Assembly (NCBI GenBank): GCA_022702545.1 | Contig: JAHRBC010000006.1 | Coordinates: 992,001 to 1,056,000 of the forward strand | From: Phycomyces nitens | Taxonomy: Eukaryota; Mucoromycota; Mucoromycetes; Mucorales; Phycomycetaceae | Reading direction: 5' to 3' | Length of the DNA: 64,000 nucleotides | The notes under the pieces: generated by a model | The model's database searches: none | What the model was told of the DNA's origin: nothing | Seen by the model: the letters and a program-made list of their open reading frames with translations, nothing else | Translations under genes and position numbers: made by a program | Part shown: in pieces, positions 24,889 through 34,774 of the stretch | Numbering within the stretch: position 1 is the first letter of the stretch | How the letters are laid out: each line of letters begins with the position of its first letter

Positions 24889-26330
24889 ACCTCTTTTCTT
24901 TCTAAAAAAAACTCCAAAAAACGGTGCCTTTCTCCTATATCTTGCTCAGCGCTTTGCGAGCCTAATGGGTCGTTATTATCTCTATCCCTCATCTATCTCA
25001 TCATTTAATCTTTCCATCCAACTATTATATCTTTCTCTTTTTGTAAATAATATATGAATAAATTACAAAAAATACATATTACCATTTAAACCAAACTCTT
25101 TTTTTTGTCTTTTGCTGAAAAATCAACTTGAAATGACTATTACATTTACACTACTTATTGAAAGGATTTTGTATTGCAATTGGGCTATCAAAAATTAATC
25201 CATTGACTTGCTCAACACCAAGAAACAAAAATCAAGTCTGTCTTGACTGAAACCACAGAGACATATGTATTGATTTGTATTTGTTCAAAGTTTTTAATGC
25301 CAGATAATCAAACTTTTATGTTTTACATTTTTACGATTATTATTATTTTGCTGCCCATAATGTTGTCAATGTTATGATATGCTGAGCACAGCTTTAAAGG
25401 TAATTAAAAGCTAATGATTATCATGAATGGCTTTGCAGATATTCTATTTAAGAAAACAGACTAGAAGCATATATCTATCGAGGGTCGCAGTCTATTCAAA
25501 CACTGTCAAAATGTCTAAAACACAAGACACTATATTTTGTCTTGTTTCTCGGGTGTCTATTTTGGTGGCACATCTTAAAGGTTTACCGAGAAAAGTAAAA
25601 TGAAAATACGGATTATTCATCAGTTTTTTTATCTTTAGTAATCTGGTATCATTCTAACAGCATCATCGGTAGTTTTTTTTTTCTTTCTTTTTTTCTCCTT
25701 ATATTGGTACCGAGGCTGAGTAAGCGTTTACAAAGCCATTTATAATAGTAATTTGCTTTTTTTTAAAAAACAAAAATTCTTGTTATTCTTTGGGACTTTG
25801 AATATGTTTTACCAGACATTTCAAATTTGAGAGGGACTTACAAGGCCACCATAAATGATCCCAGCCCTGATTTCAAATCCCAAACATCTAGTCCCAAAAT
25901 TATACATCTCGGGTATTTCAGTTGAAACAAGAGATTTTCCAGAGTACACTAAATAGCCATTAACTTTTCCATGCCAAGGTTCAAAGATGAACCATGTCAA
26001 AAACAAAGAGGTTATAAGGAACTTGTCAAGCATAATGCCTTTTTAGAGGAAGAAATACAAATCTTATTCGCTAGAGTGTCCAAATAGCCGACGATAAGCA
26101 TCAACTTTTTTAATAAATAAAACAACAAGTAATCTGTTTTATTTTTCAGTTATATACATACATAAATTTAATTCTGTTGTTAAAGTATCTGCGTCATCTT
26201 GATCGACTGTATACATATCTATCTTTTTTTTTTGGCGACTATCAACTAGGGTCAAATACATGTACAGTCTATTGTGCATGCATGATAAGGAAATTTAAAC
26301 TGGCAGTTGGACCATATACAGCCCATCTAT
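24889..26330. other. AT-rich intergenic region, no gene seen
   Basis: This is the start of the repeat island. Only short AT-rich open frames without domains are present. Poly-A signals for the phosphate transporter are likely near 25040-25070. No tRNA, rRNA or clear repeat boundary is visible before about 26330. Confidence 0.5.
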
Positions 26331-26334
26331 TGTT

Positions 26335-26410
26335 AAATAAAACAAAAAGTAGTTGGAGCTTTATATTTTGTGGAGACAAATGTTGCTGTACATACTTTAT
26401 GAATATTCAA
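26335..26410 (+). repeat. Diverged copy of inverted-arm sequence
   Basis: This segment (core GTAGTTGGAGCTTTATATTT) matches the right arm at about 34075-34140 in direct orientation, and the left arm near 28235-28310 in inverted orientation. It ends with CTTTATGAAT in both places. In the right arm the LTR follows directly. Here about 430 bp of other sequence intervenes before LTR-like sequence resumes near 26838. Confidence 0.6.
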
Positions 26411-26837
26411 ATAATATATATATAGAGAGAGAGACTTTATTACTTTGCTGTATTACCACGGGCATCAATCACAGCTTGTCATATCATCGGCATATTCCCA
26501 ACTAAGCGCTTTACATATTCTTGATAAGACTCGGATCATAATATTAAATTGGCCAGTATCCAAAGTTTCTGATCTGATAGGCATCCTTCCAGTATTAACC
26601 GCATCGTCTCGCTCAGCAGCTTGTACAATCTCTAAAAAAAATGGCTCTTCTTCCTCGCGTTTAGTGGTTGCTTTAAACTAAAGGTGGGGTGTAGATATCA
26701 ATATATATATATCTTGGTCCGTTGTATTCATCTTGACAACCTTTAAAAGACCAAATCTTTTACTCCAACAGAAACCCCAGTCTATTGCATGGTCAATTTA
26801 GGATTAGGAGCTTGTAGACACTGTGTGTTTTATATAT

Positions 26838-26975
26838 TAATGAAAGAATATTATGGCGGTTTATATACTTGTTATTCCAATTTTCTTGTAATCTAAAATC
26901 TATTTTGTAATGGCCGGTAATCACTAAAGTAACATAAAGTGTACTTATTTCTGGTGTGTAGCTGATCCAAAGATC
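26838..26975 (-). repeat. Partial, diverged LTR fragment
   Basis: It contains AAAGAATATTATGGCGGTTTATATACTTGTTATTC and a second block with AAGTGTA and TGTGTAGCTGATC, matching the LTR family in the same order as the right-arm copy at 34140-34410. In that arm the LTR lies reversed. The fragment lacks its ends and has no visible target-site duplication. Confidence 0.5.
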
Positions 26976-27507
26976 TTATAATTTGCCAGGGACATTAACA
27001 AAGAGTTACCAGACACCCCCAATATATTACTACATTGAGAACCAAGCATTATACAATAGTTATTAAAGTATAGGGATGGGAGGGTAGTAAGCATATGAAT
27101 CACCATAATTGTCTGTTTTTTTTAATGAATCATCCTCTTAATATTTGGTCAGGTGCCTCTGCATCTATCTTTTAATTCTTTTGATGAAGAGATCGAGTGT
27201 GTTGTACACTGTGTTTCTCTGTATTCACTCTTTGACATTCCGTTTAAATATTAATAAGAAGCCGCTTCCTCCTCTTTTGGGCATGTTTAAATATCCTTGA
27301 TATAAAAAAAGTAAAGCGTAATATAACACTTTAGCAAAAGACTCTATATATAGTTCAAAAAGAGTATTGCTTATTGTATATGATAATAGTTAATGTTGCT
27401 TGATGCCTATTCATATAGGTTTCTCAAGGATTGAAAAAATGAAAGGAATGAAATGGAAGCATATGACTGGCTGATTTAATTTGGGCGCAAATTTAAAAAA
27501 TCAAAAA

Positions 27508-27591
27508 GCGGGAGCCGGGATTCGAACCCGGTGCCTCAGGATTTAGTTTTCACTATAGGCCCGCGCTCTACCAATTGAGCTAACATCCCGC
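27508..27591 (-). tRNA. tRNA-like gene with short intron, anticodon stem damaged
   Basis: The minus strand has a D-arm with A box (TTAGCTCAATTGGTAGAGC), a T-arm with B box (CCGGGTTCGAATCCCGG) and a six-pair acceptor stem GCGGGA/TCCCGC, followed by TTTTT and TTTTTT terminators. The anticodon region reads CTATAG before an intron of about 12 nt. The 5' anticodon stem CGGGC does not pair with the CTGAG on the other side, so this copy is probably a pseudogene. It is the mirror partner of the copy at 34775. The common ancestor may have been tRNA-Tyr(GUA), since ATA here and TTA in the partner each differ from GTA by one base. That is inference. Confidence 0.6.
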
Positions 27592-27778
27592 TTTCTTATT
27601 ACTTGGAAAATTAAAAAATGAGTGGCCTATTTAATTGCCTTTTATGGTAATATGTACTACACTAGATCTTTGGGTGGTTACTGACTGACTAAAATAGAGA
27701 GCTTTGTGCAAGGAGCCCAAGCTCTTGTATTCAATCTTTGGTATTCCGTTTAAATAAAAGTAGCCGCTTTATTCATTT

Positions 27779-27956
27779 CAACTCAATTTTCTTTGTATTT
27801 CACTTGTGTTTTGCCTACCACAAAAGTATATGAACTTTACAACTGGTCTCTGATTTCTCTTTGCTAATGTGCATTGCAAAGTAACATCTCAGAATCAGCT
27901 ACACACCAGACACATTTGCACTTTACACTACTTTAGTAATGACTGACCATTACAAT
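27779..27956 (+). repeat. Truncated LTR copy interrupted by a second LTR
   Basis: It shares CTTTGCTAATG, CACACCAGACACA and GACCATTACA with the LTR family in the same order. It stops at ACAAT, immediately before the complete copy at 27957. This looks like an older LTR into which the next one inserted. The rest of the older copy is not found on the far side. Confidence 0.5.
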
Positions 27957-28227
27957 TGTGGTATACACATCACAGTTGAGTGGACTACAGACACCACAGC
28001 CGATCTCTAGTTACTCTTTGCTAATGAGCATGGCAGATTAACATCGCAAGAGCAGTTCCAAACCATGTGGATATACACTTTAAGCTTCAACAGTTATAAC
28101 CGACTTTTACACAATAGACGTTGCATTACAAGGGGATTCAAATAATAAGCATATAAACCACCATAATATTCTTTCTTTAAACAGCACTCTCACATTATCT
28201 ATAGGTTCTCTACCCCTATTTACCTCA
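27957..28227 (+). repeat. LTR copy in left arm (TG...CA, 271 bp)
   Basis: It begins TGTGGTATAC and ends TTTACCTCA, the same ends as the solo LTR at 31855-32141, and internal blocks match in order. The flanking 5-mers ACAAT and TTCAT do not match, so the original target-site duplication has been lost. The right arm carries its mirror at 34140-34410. Confidence 0.7.
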
Positions 28228-28658
28228 TTCATAAAGTATGTACAACAGCCTTTGTCTCCATAAAATATAAAGCTCCAACCCCATTTTTTTTATTAAACAA
28301 AATGTGCCAATATTAGGGGTACGATGCTTTGATTCCACTGAACATTTCAATCGCGACTTGCTGTTTGGTGCCTAACAAATATATTTTGTTCCAAAGAACT
28401 AAAAACTTCTCTAAATGACATGCTCTAAAAAAGATTTTAACTTATATTAAAGATATCATATTAACTGTAGTTTATATCCTCAGTGAATTTTAGGGCCTTC
28501 AAGTTTAGCTCTTAATATAAAACTCTACGACAATGTCCAAGCACAATGTCATCTGAAAATATTGTACTCCATCAAGACACGTCGTGTCCGCTTAAAACAT
28601 CGTGTCCGAAAAAACATCGATGTTAATTAGCGCAAATTGGCACAAGAGCCACTATATC

Positions 28659-28815
28659 TTCATTAAAGGTCGAATATTGAGACGTGGATATACTTGAATA
28701 CATATATTACAATTTAGATTGCAAAAAATGCACCCGTAATTAAACATCGATGTAAGTATAATAAAAAGGAATTACTAGTTGTGCCAAGAGTTTACAATTC
28801 TACATGGTATAAATA
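28659..28815 (+). repeat. Second inverted-repeat pair, left copy
   Basis: About 157 bp from TTCATTAAAGGTCG to GGTATAAATACCA is the reverse complement of about 35318-35473. The order of repeats is arm-then-this on the left, but mirrored arm-then-mirrored-this on the right. The locus is therefore not a simple palindrome and must have rearranged. The right end of this copy abuts the left end of the DIRS-like element. Confidence 0.75.
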
Positions 28816-28817
28816 CC

Positions 28818-28850
28818 ATTATTCTTCGTTCGACAGAGACTCTGGATGTG
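28818..28850 (+). repeat. DIRS left terminal repeat
   Basis: It is complementary to 33550-33578 in the ICR (shared core AGAGTCTCTGTC, AACGAAGAATAAT). It marks the left boundary of the element, directly after TATAAATACCA. Confidence 0.7.
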
Positions 28851-29159
28851 ACTCCATCAGTTCTTTATTGGGACGAAAATTTTCAAATAAAAGTAGTTGC
28901 TTTTGCTATTCTTTAGGTCTTTATCATCTTTTCTTTCGTTCGTGGTATTCAGCCACTCGACTCATCGACGATCCATGTCCAATGATTTACAATCTACCCT
29001 CGAAGCCATTCTGGCTCGCCTTACCGTCCTGAAAGACAACGTTCCTAGCCGTCAGATGGATACTGCTCTTGATTCCAAGTCTTAAGAGTTTGAATCTCCT
29101 TACATTCACGAGCGTCCTACTGACACTGACAAGGATTTCTTTCGCCGCCCCCTGGATGG

Positions 29160-29696
29160 CTTTTTTTTTGTAAGGAGCCGAAGGCTCTGCTTTATTGGGC
29201 GAGGCTTTACACTGCTAGGCTATAAAGGTAGTCACGACTTGTTTTTTGGGTTTTCTAATTTTCTGTTTGTTTTTGGTGTTATATTTTTCTGGTTATACGT
29301 GGAAAAGAAAGAAGGAGAAGACATAGACTAGATTGACACTTGGTCAAGATCTATCTCGCTCCGGAGCCGGTTCAGGAGAGTGTGAGCAGTGGATAAGGTG
29401 GCAGATGAGACAAAAGGTACTTGGTCGAATACGTAGAGCCAGTGGTGACGCCATATGGCCAGCAGCGTGCACCCGAAGATAGAGGCGGAAGAGAGAGTGG
29501 TATCGTTGGAAGGCGGGAAGTTGAGGAGGTGAAGGCACGAGTGAAGCAGGTCTGGAGTGACAGGGATGGCAAAGAAAGTGGTCCAGATGGATGACCAGAC
29601 AGAGAGTTTGACGGGCGGCGTCCCCTGGATGAAACTGATCGCCGTAGCTTTCTGCTTAACTGTCCCCGAAACACTGTTCGCTAGTATCAGGTTAAA
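29160..29696 (-). mobile_element. 5'-truncated non-LTR (LINE) retrotransposon fragment
   Basis: On the minus strand a frame (29328-29753) contains SSIWTTFFAIPVTPDLLHSCLHLL and FGCTLLAIWRHHW. This resembles the conserved region after the reverse transcriptase of fungal LINEs. The low-coordinate end has a T9 run at 29162-29170, which is the poly-A tail read from the other strand, next to an AGCC-gaA-GGCT hairpin in the 3' UTR. It splits the DIRS gag. The 5' end is missing, as is usual for LINE copies. The exact 5' boundary is uncertain. Confidence 0.65.
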
Positions 29697-29852
29697 GATT
29701 ATTTTTATTACGAGATATATTGCTGGCGATCTATAGATCATGTAGCATCTCAAGTACGAAAGGTGAAGGGAAAAAAGTCTTAAGGACAGAAGACAAAAAA
29801 GGAGAGGAAAAGTGGGGAGCTAACAGTACTGGGGTTCGCTAGTATCAGGCCC
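29681..29852 (+). repeat. 16-bp direct repeat flanking a short insert
   Basis: GTTCGCTAGTATCAGG occurs at about 29681 and again at about 29834, with about 140 bp between. A perfect repeat of this length looks like the target-site duplication of a second small insertion, or the duplicated target of the LINE itself. The inserted piece is A-rich on its right side and has no coding capacity. Confidence 0.5.
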
Positions 29853-30495
29853 CAGAGCTTAACCACACTGGCGTTGAGCAACACATTAAACGAACTGATG
29901 GCCAGCTCGCTGATCTTCAGTTCCGCATCTCAGGTCTCACAAGATCGATTGACTTGTTTGCCCATGATGTCCTGGTCACCAACTCTATTGAAGTGCCACA
30001 AGACCTGGAATTTGCGCGCACAATGCATGAGCTGCTCTCCGTCTTGGCCAGTGTCATTACCCAGATTCGTTGCGACAGTGTGTGTCGAGATGCCAATCTC
30101 CCCACCACTCAGATCGTCCAATCTTCCAAGGATCCTAGCCCACTGCTGGATATTACGCGCATCGCTGAGCAAGCCAAACTGCAACGCGCACTTGGCGATG
30201 CCTCTTGTACCTCTTCCCGAACGAGAAAAGGAAAATGTACTGACCGGGCAAACCTTCAAAATGAACAGCCCAACGACAATCCCAGCCCTCCTGCGGTCGC
30301 ACACTCTCGTTCTCCCAACCGACCTCTCCAACAAGACAACAAATCGGGTTTTCACCCGCGCTCCCAAAAGTCCAATTCTCAGACAACCAACCACCAGTAG
30401 ATGGCCGTTTACACATCTTCCACAACGCATGAGAGAAGCTAACGAACGAAGACTGGGTACGCAAGACCATCGCAGACGGATATGTCTTTCCATTC

Positions 30496-31353
30496 ATGAG
30501 CACTCCTCCATTCTCCTCACGCGATCCTATGCGAACTCCTCACCGGAAAGACTCTCATATAATCGAGCAGGAGATCGTATCTCTTCTGTGCAAATGCGCA
30601 ATAGAAGAAGTTCATCAGCCCGGGTTTCTTTCTCAGATCTTCAAGATTCCCAAGAAGACGGGAGATCTAAGACCAGTTATGAACCTCCAACCACTCAACC
30701 AATTTGTCCCCAAACAGCACTTCAAGATGGAATCGATCAAGCATGTCTGTCAGCTTATTCGGCCTGGAGACTTCCTTACCAGCATCGATCTACAGGACGT
30801 CTTTCTACATGTTTTTGTCCACCACAGCTCGCGCAAATATCTCCAATTTACTTGGAAGAACCGGACATACCAGTTTCAAGTGCTATCTTTCGGTTTGTCC
30901 CTGTCACCTCTTGTCTTCACCAAGCTTCTTCGTCCCATTCTGCGCTGGGCATGCCGTCAGGGAATACGTCTGTAAGCCTATCTGGACGACCTAATTGTCG
31001 TGGCTCCCAACCAGGCCACCTCTACACTCCACACTCGACGTGTGATCGACAAGTTACAGGAATTGGGGTTCTTGATCAAACCGAGCAAATCTCACCTTGT
31101 ACCGTCCACCACGATACAACATCTCGGGTTCGAAATCAACACTCAAGACATGACTCTGGTCATTCCCCGTTCCAAGTTACGCGATATCCGCCGGGAGGCA
31201 AGTCGACTCCTACATCGACCGAGAACAACACTTCGACAACTCTCGTCGTTTATCGGGAAGGCTCAGGCCACCACTCTGGCGGTCCTCCAAGCACGATTAC
31301 AAACTCGGAATCTTATCGCCAGGGAACCAAATGGACGGATTCCATCCAACTAA
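30496..31353 (+). pseudogene. DIRS reverse transcriptase, with in-frame stop
   Basis: RT motifs are in order: IFKIPKKTGDLRPVMNLQPLN, FLTSIDLQDVFLHV, FGLSLSPLVFTKLL and then AYLDDLIVVA, the catalytic YLDD. A TAA at 30973-30975 falls just before AYLDD, so the protein is cut in its active site. The rest continues in the same frame through LGFEINTQDMTLVIP to a stop at 31351-31353. The LGF and IGKAQATTLA motifs are typical of DIRS-type RT. RNase H follows in a different frame. Confidence 0.85.
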
Positions 31354-32526
31354 ACGTTTTGGCTAATCAAGAGCTGGAATGGTGGATCAACCAGTTCTCC
31401 ACATGGAATGGGCATTCCTTCCTCCCCGAAACTCCCCAACACGAGGTCTGCACCGACGCCTCAGACACTGGATGGGGTAGTGTTTTCGACAAGACCACGC
31501 TCTCCGGGACTTGGGAAGCCCACGAGTGCCAGGAACACATAGACTACCTGGAACTCTTGGCCATCTACAAGGTCACTCTCTTACCTGCCCTCCAAGGGAA
31601 ATTGATTAGGGTGTACAGCGACAACAACACCGCCATTGTCTACACAAACCACTTTGGAGGCACTCGATCACCCCGCCTCATGGCACTTGCCACCAAACTT
31701 TGGCACCATTGTTTGGCCACGGGTACTCGGCTTCGGCTGGCCTACGTCCCATCCCCTCTCAACCCAGCAGATCCTCCTTTTTGCCACCTCACCAAGCAGC
31801 CGGAATGGAGTATTTGTTCAACCTTCTTCCGTCACTTGGACTCGTTGTGGGGTCTGTGGTATACATACCACAATTGAGTGAAATACAGACTCCACAACCG
31901 ATCTCCGGTTACTACTTGCTAATGACCCTGGCAAGTTAACATCTCAGGAACAGTTACACACCAGGCACACGTACACTTCACACTGCTACAGTGATAACCA
32001 ACCATTACACGACGGGGACTTTAATTACAAGGGAATTTGAATAATAGTATATAAGCAATCATAATATTCTTTCCTCAAAAAACAACACTCTCACAGTATT
32101 CTTATTTCCCTTAAAAAGATACTAACAAACCATATACCTCAGGGTCCACACCAAGTCGACTACTTTACCCACCGCAACAATTCCCAACTCCCATTGTACA
32201 TGACGTGGACATGGGACCCTCAGGTCATAGCGATGGATGCACTGTCCGTCAGCTGGAAGCCTTGGAAACGAGTTTACCTCTGCCCTCCGTGGAACCTCCT
32301 CCCTCGTATCATATAGAAGATTCATCTGGAACAAGTGTCAGCAACGCTGATCACACCCAATTGGCCGAGTGCACTATGGTACCCTCTTCTTCTCCAGTCC
32401 TCTCGTCGCCCTCCCCTCCCTATTCCGAATCATCTAGTATTGTCTGACCCCAGCAGCGCGGTGAACGTTCTCCAGAAGAACCCACACTGGAACATGATTG
32501 CGTGGGACATAAGCGGAGACGCTTAG
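31330..32526 (+). pseudogene. DIRS RNase H and C-terminal extension, split by a solo LTR
   Basis: RNase H is clear: EVCTDASDTGWGSVF, EHIDYLELLAIY, IRVYSDNNTAIVY and RLRLAYVPSPLNPADP carry the acidic DEDD-type residues. The frame runs to LDSLWG at 31852. It is broken there by the LTR and resumes at 32146 with PHQVDYFTHRNNSQLPLYM and WKRVYLCPPWNLLPR, the usual extension in DIRS pol. Removing the LTR and one GGGTC restores the frame exactly. A TAG near 32319 and a stop at 32524-32526 follow. Confidence 0.85.
31855..32141 (+). mobile_element. Solo LTR, 287 bp, with 5-bp target-site duplication
   Basis: The element has TG...CA ends (TGTGGTATAC ... ATATACCTCA). It is flanked by perfect GGGTC copies at 31850-31854 and 32142-32146. 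No internal region is present, so it is a solo LTR left by recombination. Its first 18 bases, TGTGGTATACATACCACA, are palindromic. It matches copies at 27957-28227, 34140-34410 and 60852-61126. Insertion into the DIRS gene shows that this LTR family was active after the DIRS copy arrived. Confidence 0.9.
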
Positions 32527-33570
32527 AGGAGGAAGGGTTTGACCCTAATACCACCGCTATTATACTAAGTCATGATCGCAACCGCTCCCGGCGTTCATAC
32601 AATTGAATACAACGCACGTTTATTGACTGGGCCCAACAACAGGGTGTTGACCCTTTTCTTCCCAATCCTGTTTACTTGGTTAACTATCTGGCATATGGCG
32701 TTAGCCAAATTAACTGGAAGGCCTCCACATGTGCCACATACCGCTCTGCCTTGCTTGATCTATACACAAACCCCACTGTAATCACTCAAGATCCAACGTA
32801 TCGCGAATTCTTTACTGCCCTCAACGAAAAGAATATCCTGTCCTTTTACCGACCTATCTTTGACATTACGCCTGTGATTTTGTTCCTTCACAATCTTGGA
32901 CCCAATGACCAACTTACTCCCATGGCCCTCACTCGCAAGTTATGTTGGCTTCTCGCTGTCTGTGGTTTCTTGCGTCCTGCCGATCTTGAACGTGTTGATG
33001 ATGCTCGCACTTCCGTGGAACAGAGTATACTGCGTCTGGTGATTGTGGCACCTAAGGAGAAACATTCTGGCCGTCGGATTGAACGTGTTGTCGCTATACA
33101 GCCACACGATGACTCCCTTCTCTGCCCTGTTGTCGCGTATCAAGCTTACAAATCCCGGATTGCTCGAGCTCCCTGTGTACGTCCACATCCTGTTCTCGCA
33201 GACGTTACAATACATCGCCTGGTAAGAGATGTGTGTTTCAATGACCGCCTCATTGGTGCAGAACGGATATCCAAACATATCCAATTTATCATGAACAAGA
33301 TACCACGACCTTCTGGTAAGGACCCTCTACAAAAAAAAAACGACCTTCTGGTAAGGCTTGCCCCAATGCAAGAGCTCTAGGGCCCACTCTGGCACTGGCT
33401 CCCGGTGCTTCTGTTGACGACATTCTTGTACATGTATCATGGGCCTCTTCTTCCGTGTTCGACACGTTTTACCGCCTGTCTCGACAAACCGTTGGTAACT
33501 TTTCGGCTATAGCTCTTTCGTCTTCTCGCGGCCCTCTGGAGTCACAGCCAGAGTCTCTGTCAAACGAAGA
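32526..33570 (+). pseudogene. DIRS tyrosine recombinase, with stop and frameshift
   Basis: The frame starts upstream with LEEEGFDPNTTAIILS, has a TGA near 32603, then reads IQRTFIDWAQQQGVDPFLP and VNYLAYGVSQINW. The first catalytic Arg is in CGFLRPADLERV and a Lys is in VAPKEK. After RISKHIQFIMNKIPRP, a 35-bp duplication shifts the frame. The C-terminus VDDILVHVSW and VFDTFYRLSR then supplies the His/Trp box and the nucleophilic Tyr. The order R-K-HxxR/W-Y matches DIRS-type integrases. Confidence 0.8.
33306..33356 (+). repeat. Local tandem duplication in the recombinase gene
   Basis: CGACCTTCTGGTAAGG is present at 33306-33321 and 33341-33356, with an A10 run just before the second copy. The duplicated 35-bp period is not a multiple of three, which explains the frame loss. 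Confidence 0.75.
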
Positions 33571-33650
33571 ATAATAGGTCTTTTTGTCGAGGCCGTAGGC
33601 CGAAGACCTATTCTTCTTATTCGAGGAGGCAGAGACTCTGGCTGTCCCCT
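33545..33650. repeat. DIRS internal complementary region
   Basis: The left half is complementary to the element's left terminus and the right half to its right terminus (GAGGAGGCAGAGACTCTGGC against 33780-33810). The segment can also fold on itself (AATAATAGGTCTT against AAGACCTATTCTT). This is the hallmark arrangement of DIRS elements and lies directly after the recombinase stop. Confidence 0.75.
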
Positions 33651-33779
33651 CCCTCGCTTCCTTAAAAATATTTAAAAACAGTTAATACCTTTCGCTAATG
33701 ATGATAATGAGTATAGAATACAACTAGCAATAATTTATTCTGAAAATTTCGTATAAATAAAGAAACTATGGTAACACAG

Positions 33780-33862
33780 TCAGAGTCAGAGTCTCTACCT
33801 CCTCGAATAATAAGAATAGGTCTTTGGTCTACGACCTCGACCAAAAGACCTAGAGCTAAACT
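33780..33862 (+). repeat. DIRS right terminal repeat
   Basis: It is the reverse complement of 33590-33646, including the GAGGTCGTAG block and AATAAGAATAGGTCTT. It ends where the right inverted arm begins (CTAGAGCTAAACTTG). Confidence 0.7.
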
Positions 33863-34139
33863 TGTTTGCCCCAAACCCCATTAAGGATATAAACTACAGT
33901 TAATATGGCATCTTTAATATAAGTTAAAATATTTCTTAGAGCATGTCATTTAGAGAAGAAGTTTTTAGTTCTTAGGAACAAAATATATTTGTTAGGCACC
34001 AAACAGCAAGTTGCGATTGAAATGTTCAGTGGAATCAAAGCATCGTACCCCTAATATTGGCACATTTTGTTTAATAAAGAAAATGTAGTTGGAGCTTTAT
34101 ATTTTGTGAAGACAAAGGCTGTTGTAAATACTTTATGAA

Positions 34140-34410
34140 TGAAGTAAATATGGGTTGAGAACCTATAGATATTGTGAGAGTGCTGTTTAAAGAAAGAATA
34201 TTATGGTGGTTTATATACTTATTATTCGAATCCCCTTGTAATGCAACGTCTATTGTGTAAAAGTCGGTTATAACTGTTGAAGTTTAAAGTGTATATGCAC
34301 ATGGTTTGGAACTGCTCTTGCGATGTTAATATGCCATGCTCATTAGCAAGTAGTAACCGGAGATCGGTTGTGGTGTCTGTAGTCCACTCAACTGTGATGT
34401 GTATACCACA
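34140..34410 (-). repeat. LTR copy in right arm
   Basis: On the minus strand it starts TGTGGTATACACATCACAGT and ends TATTTACTTCA. It is the mirror of 27957-28227 and a member of the solo-LTR family. Its 5' end lies about 365 bp upstream of the tRNA-like gene at 34775. Confidence 0.7.
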
Positions 34411-34774
34411 ATTTTAATGGTCAGTCATTACTAAAGTAGTGTAAAGTGTAAATGTGTCTGGTGTGTAGCTGATTCTGAGATGTTACTTTGCCATGCACAT
34501 TAGCAAAGAGCAATCAGAGATTAATTGAAAATCATATACTTTTGTGGTAGGCAAAACACAAGTGAAATACAAAGAAAATTGAGTTGAAATGAATAAAGCG
34601 GCTACTTTTATTTAAACGGAATACAAAAGATTGAATACAAGAGCATGGGCTCCTTGCACAAAGCTCTCTATTTTAGTCAGTCAGTAACCAGCCAAAGATC
34701 TAGTGTAGTACATATTACCATAAAAGGCAATTAAATGGGCCACTCATTTTCTAATTTTCCAAGTAATTAAGAAA

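Larger units (their letters stand above)
27005..28518 (+). repeat. Left inverted-repeat arm
   Basis: Read by eye, this is the reverse complement of about 33850-35235. Shared landmarks in mirrored order are a GATGAAGAGATCGAG block, GCCGCTTCCT, a tRNA-like gene, the LTR copy and AAGTTTAGCTCT at the inner end. Similarity is high but not perfect (mostly substitutions, plus about 110 nt of extra sequence near 27040-27170). The two arms are separated by the DIRS-like element. I have not computed an identity value. Confidence 0.8.
28975..30402 (+). pseudogene. DIRS gag-like protein, interrupted
   Basis: The N-terminus starts MSNDLQSTLEAILARLTVL at 28975. It reads through an in-frame TAA (after DTALDSKS) into FESPYIHERPTDTDKDFFRR, and is then broken at about 29160 by an inserted non-LTR element. 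The C-terminal part resumes near 29855 in another frame with NHTGVEQHIKRTDGQLADLQ and SIDLFAHDVLVTNSIEV. It is helical and ends in a basic Asn/Ser/Pro tail before the stop at 30398-30400. Charged helix plus basic tail, upstream of RT, fits Gag of DIRS elements. No zinc knuckle is visible. Confidence 0.65.
28818..33862 (+). mobile_element. DIRS-like tyrosine-recombinase retroelement, decayed
   Basis: About 5 kb codes, in order, a gag-like protein, reverse transcriptase, RNase H with its C-terminal extension, and a tyrosine recombinase. The left end (ATTATTCTTCGTTCGACAG) is complementary to 33550-33578. The following 33590-33646 is complementary to the right end (33780-33860). This is the internal complementary region (ICR) expected of DIRS elements, which use it to make circular DNA for recombinase-driven integration. 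In-frame stops, a local frameshift, a nested non-LTR fragment (about 29160-29850) and a solo LTR (31855-32141) show the copy is dead. Confidence 0.85.

Noticed and set aside
30973..30975. The TAA in the RT gene might be read through by the UUA-anticodon tRNA at 34775
   Set aside because: The tRNA has a damaged anticodon stem, its mirror copy has a different anticodon, and the element also has TAG and TGA stops and a frameshift that such a tRNA could not fix.
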